From Pseudoalteromonas arctica A 37-1-2 (GTDB taxonomy: Bacteria > Pseudomonadota > Gammaproteobacteria > Enterobacterales > Alteromonadaceae), in assembly GCF_000238395.3 (NCBI RefSeq), contig NZ_CP011025.1:2728001-2792000 (forward strand): DNA of 64,000 bases. Direction: 5' to 3'. The first letter of the stretch is position 1. Every line of letters starts with the position of its first letter. Under the pieces are notes generated by a model. That model did not search any database, was not told the origin of the DNA, and saw only the letters and a list, made by a program, of their open reading frames with translations. Below are positions 54,114-63,394 of this stretch, piece after piece. Both the position numbers and the translations under genes were made by a program.

Positions 54114-54878
54114 ATGATAAATAAAATAGGGAAACGTGCATTTGCCATTGTTTTTTCAGTTTCTGTACTTAGTTTAGGCGCTTGTTCGTCTGCTCCAGAC
54201 CAAGAAGACATTCAACGTGTACCGAATAAGTCTGCACACGCTTTATATGAAGATGCAAAAGAAACACTAGATTCTGGTTTATATGCTCGCGCAATTGAAC
54301 TTTTGAGTGCGATAGATTCTCGCTACCCGTTTGGCCCATTCTCTAAACAAGTACAAATGGACTTAGTGTATGCACATTACCAATCAGGTAATACTGAACA
54401 AGCACTTGCAACCATTGACCGCTTTATTCGCTTAAATCCAAACCATAAAGACCTAGATTACATGTATTACATGCGTGGTTTAGTAAACATTAAAGCAGAT
54501 AAAAATGCGTTCCAAGAGTACTTTGGTGTAGATAGAGCTGATAGAGATGCAAACCGTACACGTGTTGCATTTACCGATTTATCGACACTAGTAAAACGCT
54601 TTCCGAAAAGTGATTACGCGCCTGAAGCTAAGCGTCGTTTAGTATGGCTTTTAAATCGTATGGCACGTTATGAATTAAAAGTAGCCACTTACTATTATGA
54701 GCGTGAAGCTTATTTAGCTGCTGCTAATAGAGGTAAGTTTGTTGTTGAGCACTACTCACAAAGCAGTTACTTAGATCCCGCGCTTGAAATGATGGAAAAA
54801 AGTTACGACCAATTAGGTTTAACTGAGCTTAGTGAGCACGCAAAGCAAACACGAAGACTAAATAAAAGAACTAAATAA
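54114..54878 (+). CDS. bamD: outer membrane assembly lipoprotein BamD
   Basis: Essential lipoprotein of the BAM complex that inserts beta-barrel proteins. The signal peptide ends in LGAC (Cys24). The mature part holds tandem TPR-like repeats (LYEDAKETLDSGLYARAIEL, DLVYAHYQSGNTEQALATID, YAPEAKRRLVWLLNRMARYE). 254 residues. An AAGGTAA site lies 7 bases before the ATG, and a TATAAT box at 54045-54050 is a possible -10. Confidence 0.96.
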   Translation: MINKIGKRAFAIVFSVSVLSLGACSSAPDQEDIQRVPNKSAHALYEDAKETLDSGLYARAIELLSAIDSRYPFGPFSKQVQMDLVYAHYQSGNTEQALATIDRFIRLNPNHKDLDYMYYMRGLVNIKADKNAFQEYFGVDRADRDANRTRVAFTDLSTLVKRFPKSDYAPEAKRRLVWLLNRMARYELKVATYYYEREAYLAAANRGKFVVEHYSQSSYLDPALEMMEKSYDQLGLTELSEHAKQTRRLNKRTK

Positions 54879-54880
54879 AC

Positions 54881-54894
54881 AAAAAGGCGCTTAG
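54881..54894. other. orphan terminator-like left arm after bamD
   Basis: AAAAAGGCGCTTAG lies 2 bp after the bamD stop and resembles the left arm of the terminators split by the IS50-group copies, but no matching right arm ending in CCTTTTT is present before the next gene. Confidence 0.4.
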
Positions 54895-54930
54895 TCACTT
54901 AAAGATGAGTACTTAGCTGAAATAGCTAAT

Positions 54931-55185
54931 TTAAGTTAATAAGCTTACTTCAATTTGGCCTGCCGAGTTATAGCTCTCTTCTTCGATAAGCTCCTCGGCA
55001 CGTTCTTCGTAATCAAAACGATACTTTTCAAAATACTCTGTTGCATGGCTTTCGTCTGTTAATTTAAGTGTATTTACTTCTATTACACACTCCACCAGCA
55101 TGCCACTAACTTGTGCAAAAAATACTAACTGATGATCGGGCTCTCTAAACTCTAGCCTATCTATAAATTGTATTGCCTGATTCAT
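54931..55185 (-). CDS. DUF1488 family protein
   Basis: An 84-residue acidic protein. The sequence ([20 protein letters not shown], then a Cys in VECVIEV, and [18 protein letters not shown]) looks like DUF1488, a small family often encoded beside aroE. It overlaps the aroE stop by four bases (ATGA), so it is translated from the same message. No function is known. Confidence 0.85.
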   Translation of the reverse strand: MNQAIQFIDRLEFREPDHQLVFFAQVSGMLVECVIEVNTLKLTDESHATEYFEKYRFDYEERAEELIEEESYNSAGQIEVSLLT

Positions 55186-56006
55186 TTAAGCGTTCCTTGT
55201 TTGAGCGCATCAACTACGGGAAGTATTTTTGGCATTTTATTACGCCATACATAATATGCTTGAGCAGCTTGGCCAACTAACATGCCACTGCCATCTAAAA
55301 GCTTAGCGTTAATATTATGCTGTGCAACCCAATTCATAAAAATGGTATTTTGCAGTGAATAAAACATGTCATAAGCGACTTCACAGTTAGTTATGTGTTT
55401 TTCATCAAGAGCTGGAAGCTCATTATTCATACTGCTAGATGTAGAGTTTATAATTAGTGAGTAATCGCTTACTGGTAAATCATCAAAGCCAAAGCCAGAT
55501 ACTGGTCCATATTGAGTAAACAGCTCTGCGAGTTCTTTGGCTTTTTGTGCTGTGCGATTAACTATTATTATTTCCTGAGGGTTATGCTCTAACAAAGGTA
55601 AAATAACCCCTCGAGCAGCACCGCCCGCACCTATGATTAAAATGCGTTTATTAGTTATGGCTACTTCATTAGCGAGTAAATCATTTACAAAGCCTACACC
55701 ATCGGTGTTATCACCGAGTAATGTGCCATCATCTCGTTTTTTTAATGTATTAACAGCCCCTACAATTTTAGCTAATGGCGTAAGCTCATCGGCCATTGCA
55801 TAGGCTTGCTCTTTAAATGGCATTGTAACGTTAGCACCCACACCACCTTGCTCAAAAAAAGACAATACTGTTTTTTCAAAGTTATCGATAGGTGCTAATA
55901 TTGCGCGATAGTCGATTTGCTCACCCAGTGATACAGCAAATTGTTTATGTATCGCGGGGGATTTTGAATGTTTAATTGGATTTCCAAAAACCGCATATTT
56001 GTCCAT
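55182..56006 (-). CDS. aroE: shikimate dehydrogenase
   Basis: NADPH-dependent reduction of 3-dehydroshikimate in the shikimate pathway, which feeds chorismate to pheA and tyrA. The substrate-binding N-terminus has [17 protein letters not shown]. Catalytic Lys65 (TMPFKEQAY) and Asp102 (GDNTDGVGF) are present. The NADP-binding loop is GAGGAARGV, with [11 protein letters not shown] after it. The C-terminal [14 protein letters not shown] helix is normal. 274 residues. First gene of a two-gene unit with DUF1488. Confidence 0.96.
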   Translation of the reverse strand: MDKYAVFGNPIKHSKSPAIHKQFAVSLGEQIDYRAILAPIDNFEKTVLSFFEQGGVGANVTMPFKEQAYAMADELTPLAKIVGAVNTLKKRDDGTLLGDNTDGVGFVNDLLANEVAITNKRILIIGAGGAARGVILPLLEHNPQEIIIVNRTAQKAKELAELFTQYGPVSGFGFDDLPVSDYSLIINSTSSSMNNELPALDEKHITNCEVAYDMFYSLQNTIFMNWVAQHNINAKLLDGSGMLVGQAAQAYYVWRNKMPKILPVVDALKQGTLK

Positions 56007-56047
56007 TTTAAAGCAACCTCTTTGCAGCTATATACTGCCTATTAACG

Positions 56048-56497
56048 ATGATAAGTAATATGATTAAACGACTTTTTTCTAAATCTAAGCCAGCTCCTGA
56101 GCAACAGGCTCCTACTCCTGAAAAAACACCGTATGAAATAATAGGTGGAGAGAAAGGGGCGCGTGCTATTTCCAACCGATTCTACGACATAATGGAGTCA
56201 GATGAATACGCTAAACCGTTATATGATATGCATCCTCTGCCATTAGATCGAATTCGCCAAGTATTTTTTGAATTTTTATCTGGTTGGTTAGGCGGGCCAA
56301 ACCTATTTACTGAAAAACATGGCCAGCCAATGCTGCGTAAAAGGCATATGCCTTTTACTGTGGATAAAGCATTGCGCGATCAATGGATGTACTGCATGAA
56401 TAAAACGCTGGATATAGAAATAGACAATCCGTTGTTACGTGAAGGCTTAAAGCAATCATTCTCTCAACTAGCAACGCACATGATCAATCAGCATTAA
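56048..56497 (+). CDS. group II truncated haemoglobin
   Basis: A 149-residue 2-on-2 globin. The proximal haem ligand is His100 (RKRHMPF), with Tyr46 at B10 (NRFYDIM) and Trp113 at G8 (LRDQWMYCMN), the group II signature for binding oxygen or nitric oxide. GGEKGARAISNRFYDIM and SGWLGGPNLFTEKHG are also typical. A basic Pro/Glu-rich N-terminal extension of about 27 residues is present; translation may instead start at ATG 56060. It is divergent from aroE. Its terminator region is occupied by IS copy 2. Confidence 0.9.
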   Translation: MISNMIKRLFSKSKPAPEQQAPTPEKTPYEIIGGEKGARAISNRFYDIMESDEYAKPLYDMHPLPLDRIRQVFFEFLSGWLGGPNLFTEKHGQPMLRKRHMPFTVDKALRDQWMYCMNKTLDIEIDNPLLREGLKQSFSQLATHMINQH

Positions 56498-56499
56498 AT

Positions 56500-56535
56500 T
56501 TGTATTTAGCCACAATGCAAAAAGGCGCTAATTAG
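56500..56535. repeat. 36-bp left flank shared by both IS50-group copies (copy 2 site)
   Basis: The same 36 bases as 48032-48067, here 2 bp after the globin stop and directly before the left end of copy 2. The last 17 bases look like a terminator left arm; CACCTTTTT at 58033-58041 is the approximate right arm. Confidence 0.85.
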
Positions 56536-56550
56536 CTGTCTCTTATACAC

Positions 56551-56584
56551 AAATCCCTGCTAAGAAATTAGCGGGGATTTTTTT
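56551..56584 (+). terminator. terminator in the left end of IS copy 2
   Basis: Same hairpin as at 48083-48116: arms AAATCCCTGCTAA (56551-56563) and TTAGCGGGGATTT (56568-56580), then T-run. It can terminate the globin transcript and shields the transposase from read-through. Confidence 0.75.
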
Positions 56585-56638
56585 GAACTAAATCTCAATG
56601 TCATGATCAGATCTTCAAATCTTGTTTGAGGGCACATT

Positions 56639-58012
56639 ATGATTAACGAACATACTCATTGGGCAAAACAACAATTCGGTAAATCGGACTTAGGTGATCC
56701 AAGAAGAACAGCGCGTCTGGTAAAGTTAGCATCAACGCTTGCAAATGAACCAGGAAAACCACTTGTGAACATCACTCAATCCCCCGCCGATATGGAAGGT
56801 GCCTACCGCTTTATTCGCAACGAGAATATTGACGCAACGGCTATAGCAGAGTCAGGCTTTAAAGCCACGGTTGAACAAGCAAAAAGTCATAACTTATTAC
56901 TCGCATTAGAAGACACGACCACACTAATTTATAAACATTCCTCCATTCGAGATGATTTGGGTCATGTCGGACGAGGAGCAAAACAACGAGGCTTGTTAGC
57001 TCATAGCGTATTACTGTTTGCGCCAGACACAAAGCAAGTTGTGGGATTAATTGAACAGTCTCGCTGGAGTCGTGATATCAACACGATTGGAAAAAGAGAA
57101 AAACACGCGACGACTTCTTACGAAGAAAAAGAAAGTTACAAGTGGGAGTCAGCGTCACGAGCGATGGCAGAGCGGCTGCAAGGACAAATGGCGAACGTGA
57201 TATCGGTGTGTGACCGCGAAGCGGACATCTACGAATACTTGCAGTATAAACTGAGCGAGCAGCAACGATTCGTCGTACGCTCGATGCAAAGTCGTCATAT
57301 TGAAGAAGGTGAGGATAAGCTCTATGCGTTTGCAAGCGAGCTGATGAGTGCAGGCACCAAACACATCCACATTGCACAAAAAGGAGGAAGAAAAGCCCGA
57401 AGCGCAACACTGGATATCACCTATGCGCCAGTGACACTCAAAGCGCCTTACAATAAGAAAGGACACTCCCTCCCAGTTTACTATGTCGGCTGTGCAGAGC
57501 GAGGAAACGCTGAGAACGGCTTAAGCTGGCACCTATTAACCAGTGAACCAGTCACCAGCAAAGAAGACGCTTTAGCTATCATCACCTACTATGAGCACCG
57601 TTGGCTTGTAGAGGAATACCATAAAGTCTGGAAAAGTGATGGTACGGATATCGAAAGTTTACGCCTTCAAAGCCAAGATAACATGGAAAGATTGGTGACG
57701 ATTAATGGCTTTATTGCGACGCGAATATTGCAACTAAAGTTCACCAATGAGCAGCCTGATTCTCCAAGTTGTGAACAACTGTTATCTCCCAAAGCATGGA
57801 AGTTATTGTGGTTAAAGAGAATAAAAACACCATTGCCTGAAACTGCTCCAAATATGTCATGGGCGTATCAGGAACTGGCAAAGTTAGGAGGCTGGAAAGA
57901 TACCAAGCGCACAGGGCGTGCATCTGTGAAAGTGTTATGGCAAGGATGGCTTAAGTTACAAGCCATCCTGGAAGGCTACGATTTAGCAAAATCTCTTGAG
58001 TCAGACTTGTGA
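56639..58012 (+). CDS. IS50-group transposase, copy 2
   Basis: A 457-residue Tn5-like DDE transposase, identical in protein sequence to copy 1, with Asp92, Asp192 and Glu325 and the YREK motif YEHRWLVEEYHKVWK. The frame is intact. Identity of the two copies points to a recent duplication or to gene conversion between them. Confidence 0.95.
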   Translation: MINEHTHWAKQQFGKSDLGDPRRTARLVKLASTLANEPGKPLVNITQSPADMEGAYRFIRNENIDATAIAESGFKATVEQAKSHNLLLALEDTTTLIYKHSSIRDDLGHVGRGAKQRGLLAHSVLLFAPDTKQVVGLIEQSRWSRDINTIGKREKHATTSYEEKESYKWESASRAMAERLQGQMANVISVCDREADIYEYLQYKLSEQQRFVVRSMQSRHIEEGEDKLYAFASELMSAGTKHIHIAQKGGRKARSATLDITYAPVTLKAPYNKKGHSLPVYYVGCAERGNAENGLSWHLLTSEPVTSKEDALAIITYYEHRWLVEEYHKVWKSDGTDIESLRLQSQDNMERLVTINGFIATRILQLKFTNEQPDSPSCEQLLSPKAWKLLWLKRIKTPLPETAPNMSWAYQELAKLGGWKDTKRTGRASVKVLWQGWLKLQAILEGYDLAKSLESDL

Positions 58013-58023
58013 TCAAGAGACAG

Positions 58024-58041
58024 CTTAGTAAGCACCTTTTT
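58024..58041. terminator. right half of the globin/glnB terminator, after IS copy 2
   Basis: CTTAGTAAGCACCTTTTT begins at the right end of copy 2 and lies 19 bp from the glnB stop. It pairs partly with AAAAAGGCGCT at 56519-56529 (AAAAAGG with CCTTTTT, GCT with AGC). Confidence 0.55.
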
Positions 58042-58059
58042 ATTGCGTAGAAGAAAATC

Positions 58060-58473
<414 letters not shown>

Positions 58474-58557
58474 TTACGGTGATAAAACAACCGATCATGA
58501 TATAATTTATTATATAAAAATAGCATACTTAGATAACTAGCAGTAAATGAGATTAAT

Positions 58558-59109
58558 ATGAAAAACAAACAAAACGGATTCACTCTTTTAGAACTCATGG
58601 TAACCGTGGCTATTGTTGGCATTATTGCCTCAATTGCACTTTGGAATAGCAGTAACATGTTAGAAGAAAATAGAGCTGAGAACTTTTTGTTGGAATTAAA
58701 AAGAAACATTGCATATGCCCGATCACAAGCAGCAAGCACCGATGAAATAGTTGTTGTATGTCCTACAGGACAAGGAAAAGTTAAAAACAAACAAGATACG
58801 TTCAACTGCAACGCCAAGTGGGATGAGAATAAGATTATTGTTGTATTTATCGATGTTGATAATGATGGAAACTACAATAACGCTTCCGATACATTACTAA
58901 GAGCAATGGAAGAAATATCAGACAACGATAAGCTGTCGTTTGATGGTAACGATCGCCGCTTACGCTTTAATACCAGTGGTAGAATTACGACGAAGCCTGG
59001 AGACTTTATTTTTTGTCCCAATGGTACTAATGAAAATAATAAAGCATTAACCGTATCACAGTCAGGTACAGCCTTTTACGTTGGCGATACAGACAAAACC
59101 TGCGGTTAA
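58558..59109 (+). CDS. FimT/GspH-like minor type IV prepilin (1)
   Basis: A 183-residue prepilin. The class III leader KNKQNG is cut before Phe8, which begins FTLLELMVTVAIVGIIASIA with Glu5 of the mature chain. The body is of the GspH/FimT type, with an NxAYARSQA segment after the helix, two Cys in VVVCPTGQG and FNCNAKW, and a late IFCPNGTNE and C-terminal Cys. FimT/FimU-like pilins help start pilus assembly; FimT can also bind DNA during uptake. A second paralogue follows 79 bp downstream. Confidence 0.87.
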   Translation: MKNKQNGFTLLELMVTVAIVGIIASIALWNSSNMLEENRAENFLLELKRNIAYARSQAASTDEIVVVCPTGQGKVKNKQDTFNCNAKWDENKIIVVFIDVDNDGNYNNASDTLLRAMEEISDNDKLSFDGNDRRLRFNTSGRITTKPGDFIFCPNGTNENNKALTVSQSGTAFYVGDTDKTCG

Positions 59110-59188
59110 AAAAAACACAATTCATATTGTCATATTTTTATCATTTACTATACTGAGCTAATACATTTTATAACTCAGGACTTCAAGG

Positions 59189-59719
59189 ATGAGGGTAACA
59201 ATATTAAAATCTAAGGGGGTAACACTTCTCGAATTAATGGTATCGATGGCCGTTATCAGTATTATCAGTCAACTTTCAATGTGGTTTTATCCAGATTTTT
59301 TAGCAAATAATCGCTTAGATAACCACGTAAACCTTCTGCATAGAAACATTAATTACGGGCGACTTTACGCTATTGAAAATGGAACCTATGTCACTCTTTG
59401 TGCACTAAAGAACAGTCAATGTACAAAGGATGAGTGGGATGGCCAAATGTCGCTATTTATCGACAAAGATAAATCAACGACTCTAGATGATGACGAGTTA
59501 CTCTTAAGTACTTTCGAGGATGTTCATGAAGCTGATACTTTAGAATACCCTCGTAGCGCCATTACTTTTCGCCCGGATGGGTCTTTAAATGGCTTTCAAA
59601 ACGGTACTTTTATATATTGCCCCAATAGTGATAAAGCCGATCTCGAAGGATTGGCTTTATCTGTAAGTCAAACTGGACGTATCCGTATTAAATCAACTGA
59701 TAAGTGCCAGAAGAAGTAG
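59189..59719 (+). CDS. FimT/GspH-like minor type IV prepilin (2)
   Basis: A 176-residue prepilin with leader ILKSKG, cut before Val11 (VTLLELMVSMAVISIISQLS), with Glu at mature position 5. The GspH-type body has NINYGRLYAIENG, VTLCALKNSQC, DEWDGQMSLFID and a late IYCPNSDK, like its upstream neighbour. The mature chain starts with Val rather than the usual Phe, and the hydrophobic helix is less regular. Its stop is one base from the stop of the convergent pilE gene, with no terminator between them. Confidence 0.85.
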   Translation: MRVTILKSKGVTLLELMVSMAVISIISQLSMWFYPDFLANNRLDNHVNLLHRNINYGRLYAIENGTYVTLCALKNSQCTKDEWDGQMSLFIDKDKSTTLDDDELLLSTFEDVHEADTLEYPRSAITFRPDGSLNGFQNGTFIYCPNSDKADLEGLALSVSQTGRIRIKSTDKCQKK

Positions 59720-59720
59720 A

Positions 59721-60143
59721 TTAACGCCCCCAACAATATTCTACATCTGAATTACCTTTAGTACCTTTAGCGCCTTTGTAACCAGTATCAGTAATTGTAA
59801 TTTGCTTACAATCACCATCACCTTTGACCGGCCCAGCCACAGGTTTTGCGGTAATGGTAAATGTATTGTCGACATCATCTACATCAATAGATAATTCAAA
59901 ATGACCATTTTCGGTTTTGTCTTGCAACCCTAAATCAGTAAATTTCTCTGTATATTCCCTATTATCAACAAAATACTGCTCTTCCTTGTTTGCTGCATCT
60001 AATAATGCTGCAGCAGCTTCAGCGCGCGAAGCACGCTTTACATATTCTGTATAATTAGGCAACGCAATTGCTGCAAGTATGCCGACGATAGCAACAGCTA
60101 TCATCAGCTCAATTAAGGTAAACCCACGTTGTTTTTTTATCAT
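59721..60143 (-). CDS. pilE: minor type IV pilin PilE
   Basis: A 140-residue pilin with a six-residue basic leader (KKQRG cut before Phe) and mature N-terminus [20 protein letters not shown], with Glu5. The globular part has [30 protein letters not shown], and two Cys in GDCKQITIT and VEYCWGR that would form the D-region disulfide. The KEEQYF region and its place after pilY1 fit the minor pilin PilE, not the main PilA. Last gene of the pilW-pilX-pilY1-pilE unit. Confidence 0.9.
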   Translation of the reverse strand: MIKKQRGFTLIELMIAVAIVGILAAIALPNYTEYVKRASRAEAAAALLDAANKEEQYFVDNREYTEKFTDLGLQDKTENGHFELSIDVDDVDNTFTITAKPVAGPVKGDGDCKQITITDTGYKGAKGTKGNSDVEYCWGR

Positions 60144-60153
60144 TCAAACCTCC

Positions 60154-63100
60154 TTAATCGTCTTCATTCTGTATGTTTTCATCATTTTCTTCACGCTTAT
60201 ATATATAAGTTTGCTGAGTTTTAAAACCAAACCCTAGAGTCTTGTCATTTACTAACTGAATCTTACCATCGACAATAGTTAAACCAGGACCCTTTATTTC
60301 AGGTGGCTTCATTGGGTTTTCAGCATCTTTACCTTTAATACCAGGCCCTATTAAATAAAACTGACTTTCTTGTGTTACGTCAACGGTTGGGTTGTCATCG
60401 CATTTACCATCTCCATTAACATCTACACATGAAGGGCCTTCACCAAAGTATAACTGAGGTGTATCTGGTACATCATAGCTGGTTGTAAATTTAAGGTCGT
60501 CATACACTTTCGTACCATAATGTAGGTGAAATGCGTATAAAGACCCACCACCACCACTTAGTGAACATTGGTTTTCAGTCGATGTACCTGATGCAGGTGT
60601 GAAACTTGTAAAATAAGCAACACCTCCAATAACTGTAGCAGCAGCTAGCGACTTTTCACCCGTTCCTAGCTCATATCTCCAGCCGTTAAGTTTAGCCAAA
60701 TCAACTTCCAAATCAACAAAATCATCAACGTCATCTAACGCATTACCAAATGGGTCTGAATTCATTTGCATCAAATCAGTAGGCACAATAGTATCTGGAG
60801 CATTAGTTTTATACGATTTGGTAACTGTATTTTCATCTCTGATCATAAACAATTGATTTTTCTCATTGGTGCCGGTTGGTTTAGAACGGTTACCACTGCC
60901 TATAACAATTGCATCGTAAGGTGTATCTAAGCGCGTGGTAACTACTTCCCCTTTTTCGCCGGTGGTTTGAGTTACTTTGCTATAAATTGTACGTGCTACG
61001 AGTGGCTGGTAAAAAAAGCGTCTGTCTTCAGTTGCTTTATTACTACCAAGCTCAGCTAATTTATAATGACTAAACTCCTCACTATTACTACCTGGCATAT
61101 CTACACGCCAAATATTCCCACCGGTATCTGCCGCATAAATTCGGTCTATATATCCATCATAATCCGAGTCGAGTGTCGTTATATCAGCCGCAATACTGTG
61201 TTTACCTTTAAAGCCATTAATACCCGGTGTTAATGCCCATACTCTTTTACCGGTTTCAGCTTCAACAATATAGATACCTCGCCCTATATCATCTTCACTG
61301 CGTATCGCTTCATCTTTCTTAGTATCATAACCGGCACCAAAAACTAATAAGGGTTTATCCCCAAAGGCTTTAATGTAGGCTATTTGTGGTTTAGACCATG
61401 TTTGTGCAAGCTCTACAAAATCACCTTTCCCGCCTTCAATTGGTTTATCCCATAATTTTTTAGGCTTTTCATCAGGGTTTGTTATATCAAGTCCGTAGTA
61501 ATTTTTACCGCCTCTGCGCATTCCAGCAAATGCCCAAACGACATCATCGTCGGAGGCATTATTACCCAAGTACACTCTAATAGGACCATCCATACCGTAT
61601 ACTTTTGTGTCGTCTTTGTTATTACGAAGAGGTTTGATAATGTCATACAAAGCAGAAGGGATGAATGCCCAGCTTTCGCTAACGGTATTACCACTATCTT
61701 TGAACATATGTAAAAAGCCAGCGTTGGTACCAATAAGAATACGAACATCATCATTACCATAATCGATTGCAACAGGTTTAGAGTGTAGAGGGTCACCAAA
61801 AATATCTTTTCGCTGGTCAACGCTAGACCCATCGCCATCTTCATCATCAACATCAATACCCATCGCCCATTTAACGTCATTACTCGATAAGCTGAGCGGG
61901 TTGTTATCAACCAAGTTGAGAATATCACTCACAACAGAAGTATTAAAATCTACTATAGCTCCCTGTTTATCAGTGTATAAATTACGGCTACCGGAATCTA
62001 ATGTCGTTAAATGAAGGTTCACACCGCCTTGAGCAACTAAATTACCATCTGCTGGCTCGTTATCTGGCAACCAGAATGTTTTCGCATTTTCATCAATTAA
62101 ACCATTTTCATCAAGTGCCGATAGTCCTTTTGAGTCAACAATCTGACTCCCTGATACTTTCAGCTTTTTTAGGTTGCCACGCCAGCGAGCACCGGTTTCT
62201 GGATAAAACATCGCGAAATAAATAGCATCGCGGCTACGTGTTTGATCTACATTATTACTAGCTACTGATGGCGATGAAAAACTATCATTTACTTCTCTAA
62301 TTCTTGAAATTGTATTTTTTAAAGCTTCTGAAAGTGCTTCAGCGGTTTTTGCTTCTATATACTGCCCACCACCTACACTTGCCGCTTTATCGAGTAAATC
62401 AATCCCTCCTTGACTCATACCAGTACCAAAACCAATGGTGTAAAGGCGCCCTGTATCTAACACATCACTTGTTGGTGTATATAAATCGACTTGTGTATCT
62501 GACGTTCCATGTAAAATTTTCGCCATTGCAACTAAATAACTATTGCTGTAGTACCCATCGTCAAAAGGTATATTGTCAGTAAATAGATCGTTATGGACAT
62601 CTGCAATTTGGCTATCTCTTCCACTATCGCTAGTAGGATCACCATCAGTCATCACAATAACATTGATTGAATTATCACAACGTAATGGTTCACCATCCTT
62701 TTGCTTAAACGGTGATTCATAAGTTTTGTTGTTATCTATACTTTTATCACGATCGTCATTCCCACTGGCAAAATCAAGATTCTGTCCGGTAATGTAACGG
62801 TAGGCTTCCCATAACGTCTCCGTTATTGGTGTAGCGCCACTTGCAGGTAAATCATTAATTTTTTGTAATATATTAGCTTTATCTGCACCAACGCCTGCTA
62901 GTACATATCCACCTGAGCCACCATTAAATCGCATTAATCCAAAGTCAATATCATCATTATCACCGACCAGCTGTTTGATCGCATTCTGTGCAACGTTTAG
63001 CCGACTATCATTACATATATTGTCATAGTAATTGTTACTGTAATTGTAATCGTACCCATTTGTTGTTGGTCCATTATAAAATCGACCTAACTTGGTGCCT

Positions 63101-63393
63101 GAGTTAACTTTTTTGAAGCAATCTTTTGTATCGCGAGAGCCTGAGCTCTCAAAACATGTGCTTTGATAAAACCGAGGATTACTTGTTGAGCCTCCATCCC
63201 ATTGATAACACTGCTTTCCGTCTATAACATCCCAAGCCATACTTCCAGAAGTATCAAAAATCATCATTACACGTGGTTTTTCATCAGTTTCTACATCGTG
63301 ATTTACATACAGCTCTATATCTTCAGCAACAACTGACATACTGAGCGTTAATCCCAATAATGGGGTAAGTACTTTATTTAATTTAAATTTCAT
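60154..63393 (-). CDS. pilY1: type IV pilus tip adhesin/assembly protein PilY1
   Basis: A 1079-residue exported protein with signal peptide (about 1-23, ending VVA). The N-terminal half has a VWA domain with the MIDAS motif DTSGS in MMIFDTSGSMAWDV and a TDGDPTSDSG segment. The C-terminal half is the PilY1 beta-propeller, with DPLHSKPVAIDYG, FAGMRRGGKNYYGLDI and a calcium-binding loop DSDYDGYID (D-x-D-x-D-x3-D) before RIYAADTGGNIWRVD. PilY1 primes pilus assembly with minor pilins, controls retraction, and can act in adhesion and surface sensing. It lies between pilX and pilE, spaced by 1 and 10 bp. Confidence 0.93.
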   Translation of the reverse strand: MKFKLNKVLTPLLGLTLSMSVVAEDIELYVNHDVETDEKPRVMMIFDTSGSMAWDVIDGKQCYQWDGGSTSNPRFYQSTCFESSGSRDTKDCFKKVNSGTKLGRFYNGPTTNGYDYNYSNNYYDNICNDSRLNVAQNAIKQLVGDNDDIDFGLMRFNGGSGGYVLAGVGADKANILQKINDLPASGATPITETLWEAYRYITGQNLDFASGNDDRDKSIDNNKTYESPFKQKDGEPLRCDNSINVIVMTDGDPTSDSGRDSQIADVHNDLFTDNIPFDDGYYSNSYLVAMAKILHGTSDTQVDLYTPTSDVLDTGRLYTIGFGTGMSQGGIDLLDKAASVGGGQYIEAKTAEALSEALKNTISRIREVNDSFSSPSVASNNVDQTRSRDAIYFAMFYPETGARWRGNLKKLKVSGSQIVDSKGLSALDENGLIDENAKTFWLPDNEPADGNLVAQGGVNLHLTTLDSGSRNLYTDKQGAIVDFNTSVVSDILNLVDNNPLSLSSNDVKWAMGIDVDDEDGDGSSVDQRKDIFGDPLHSKPVAIDYGNDDVRILIGTNAGFLHMFKDSGNTVSESWAFIPSALYDIIKPLRNNKDDTKVYGMDGPIRVYLGNNASDDDVVWAFAGMRRGGKNYYGLDITNPDEKPKKLWDKPIEGGKGDFVELAQTWSKPQIAYIKAFGDKPLLVFGAGYDTKKDEAIRSEDDIGRGIYIVEAETGKRVWALTPGINGFKGKHSIAADITTLDSDYDGYIDRIYAADTGGNIWRVDMPGSNSEEFSHYKLAELGSNKATEDRRFFYQPLVARTIYSKVTQTTGEKGEVVTTRLDTPYDAIVIGSGNRSKPTGTNEKNQLFMIRDENTVTKSYKTNAPDTIVPTDLMQMNSDPFGNALDDVDDFVDLEVDLAKLNGWRYELGTGEKSLAAATVIGGVAYFTSFTPASGTSTENQCSLSGGGGSLYAFHLHYGTKVYDDLKFTTSYDVPDTPQLYFGEGPSCVDVNGDGKCDDNPTVDVTQESQFYLIGPGIKGKDAENPMKPPEIKGPGLTIVDGKIQLVNDKTLGFGFKTQQTYIYKREENDENIQNEDD

Positions 63394-63394
63394 C

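Larger units (their letters stand above)
56536..58023 (+). mobile_element. IS4 family insertion sequence, IS50 group, copy 2
   Basis: A second 1488-bp copy with the same ends, the same orientation and an identical transposase. The right flank begins CTTAGTAAG, unlike the 9-mer on the left (GCTAATTAG), so there is no perfect 9-bp target duplication here either. It separates the convergent globin and glnB genes. Confidence 0.9.

Noticed and set aside
48068..58023. Composite transposon bounded by the two IS50-group copies
   Set aside because: The genes between (clpB, pgeF, rluD, bamD, aroE) are core genes in normal order, and the outer flanks show no target duplication.
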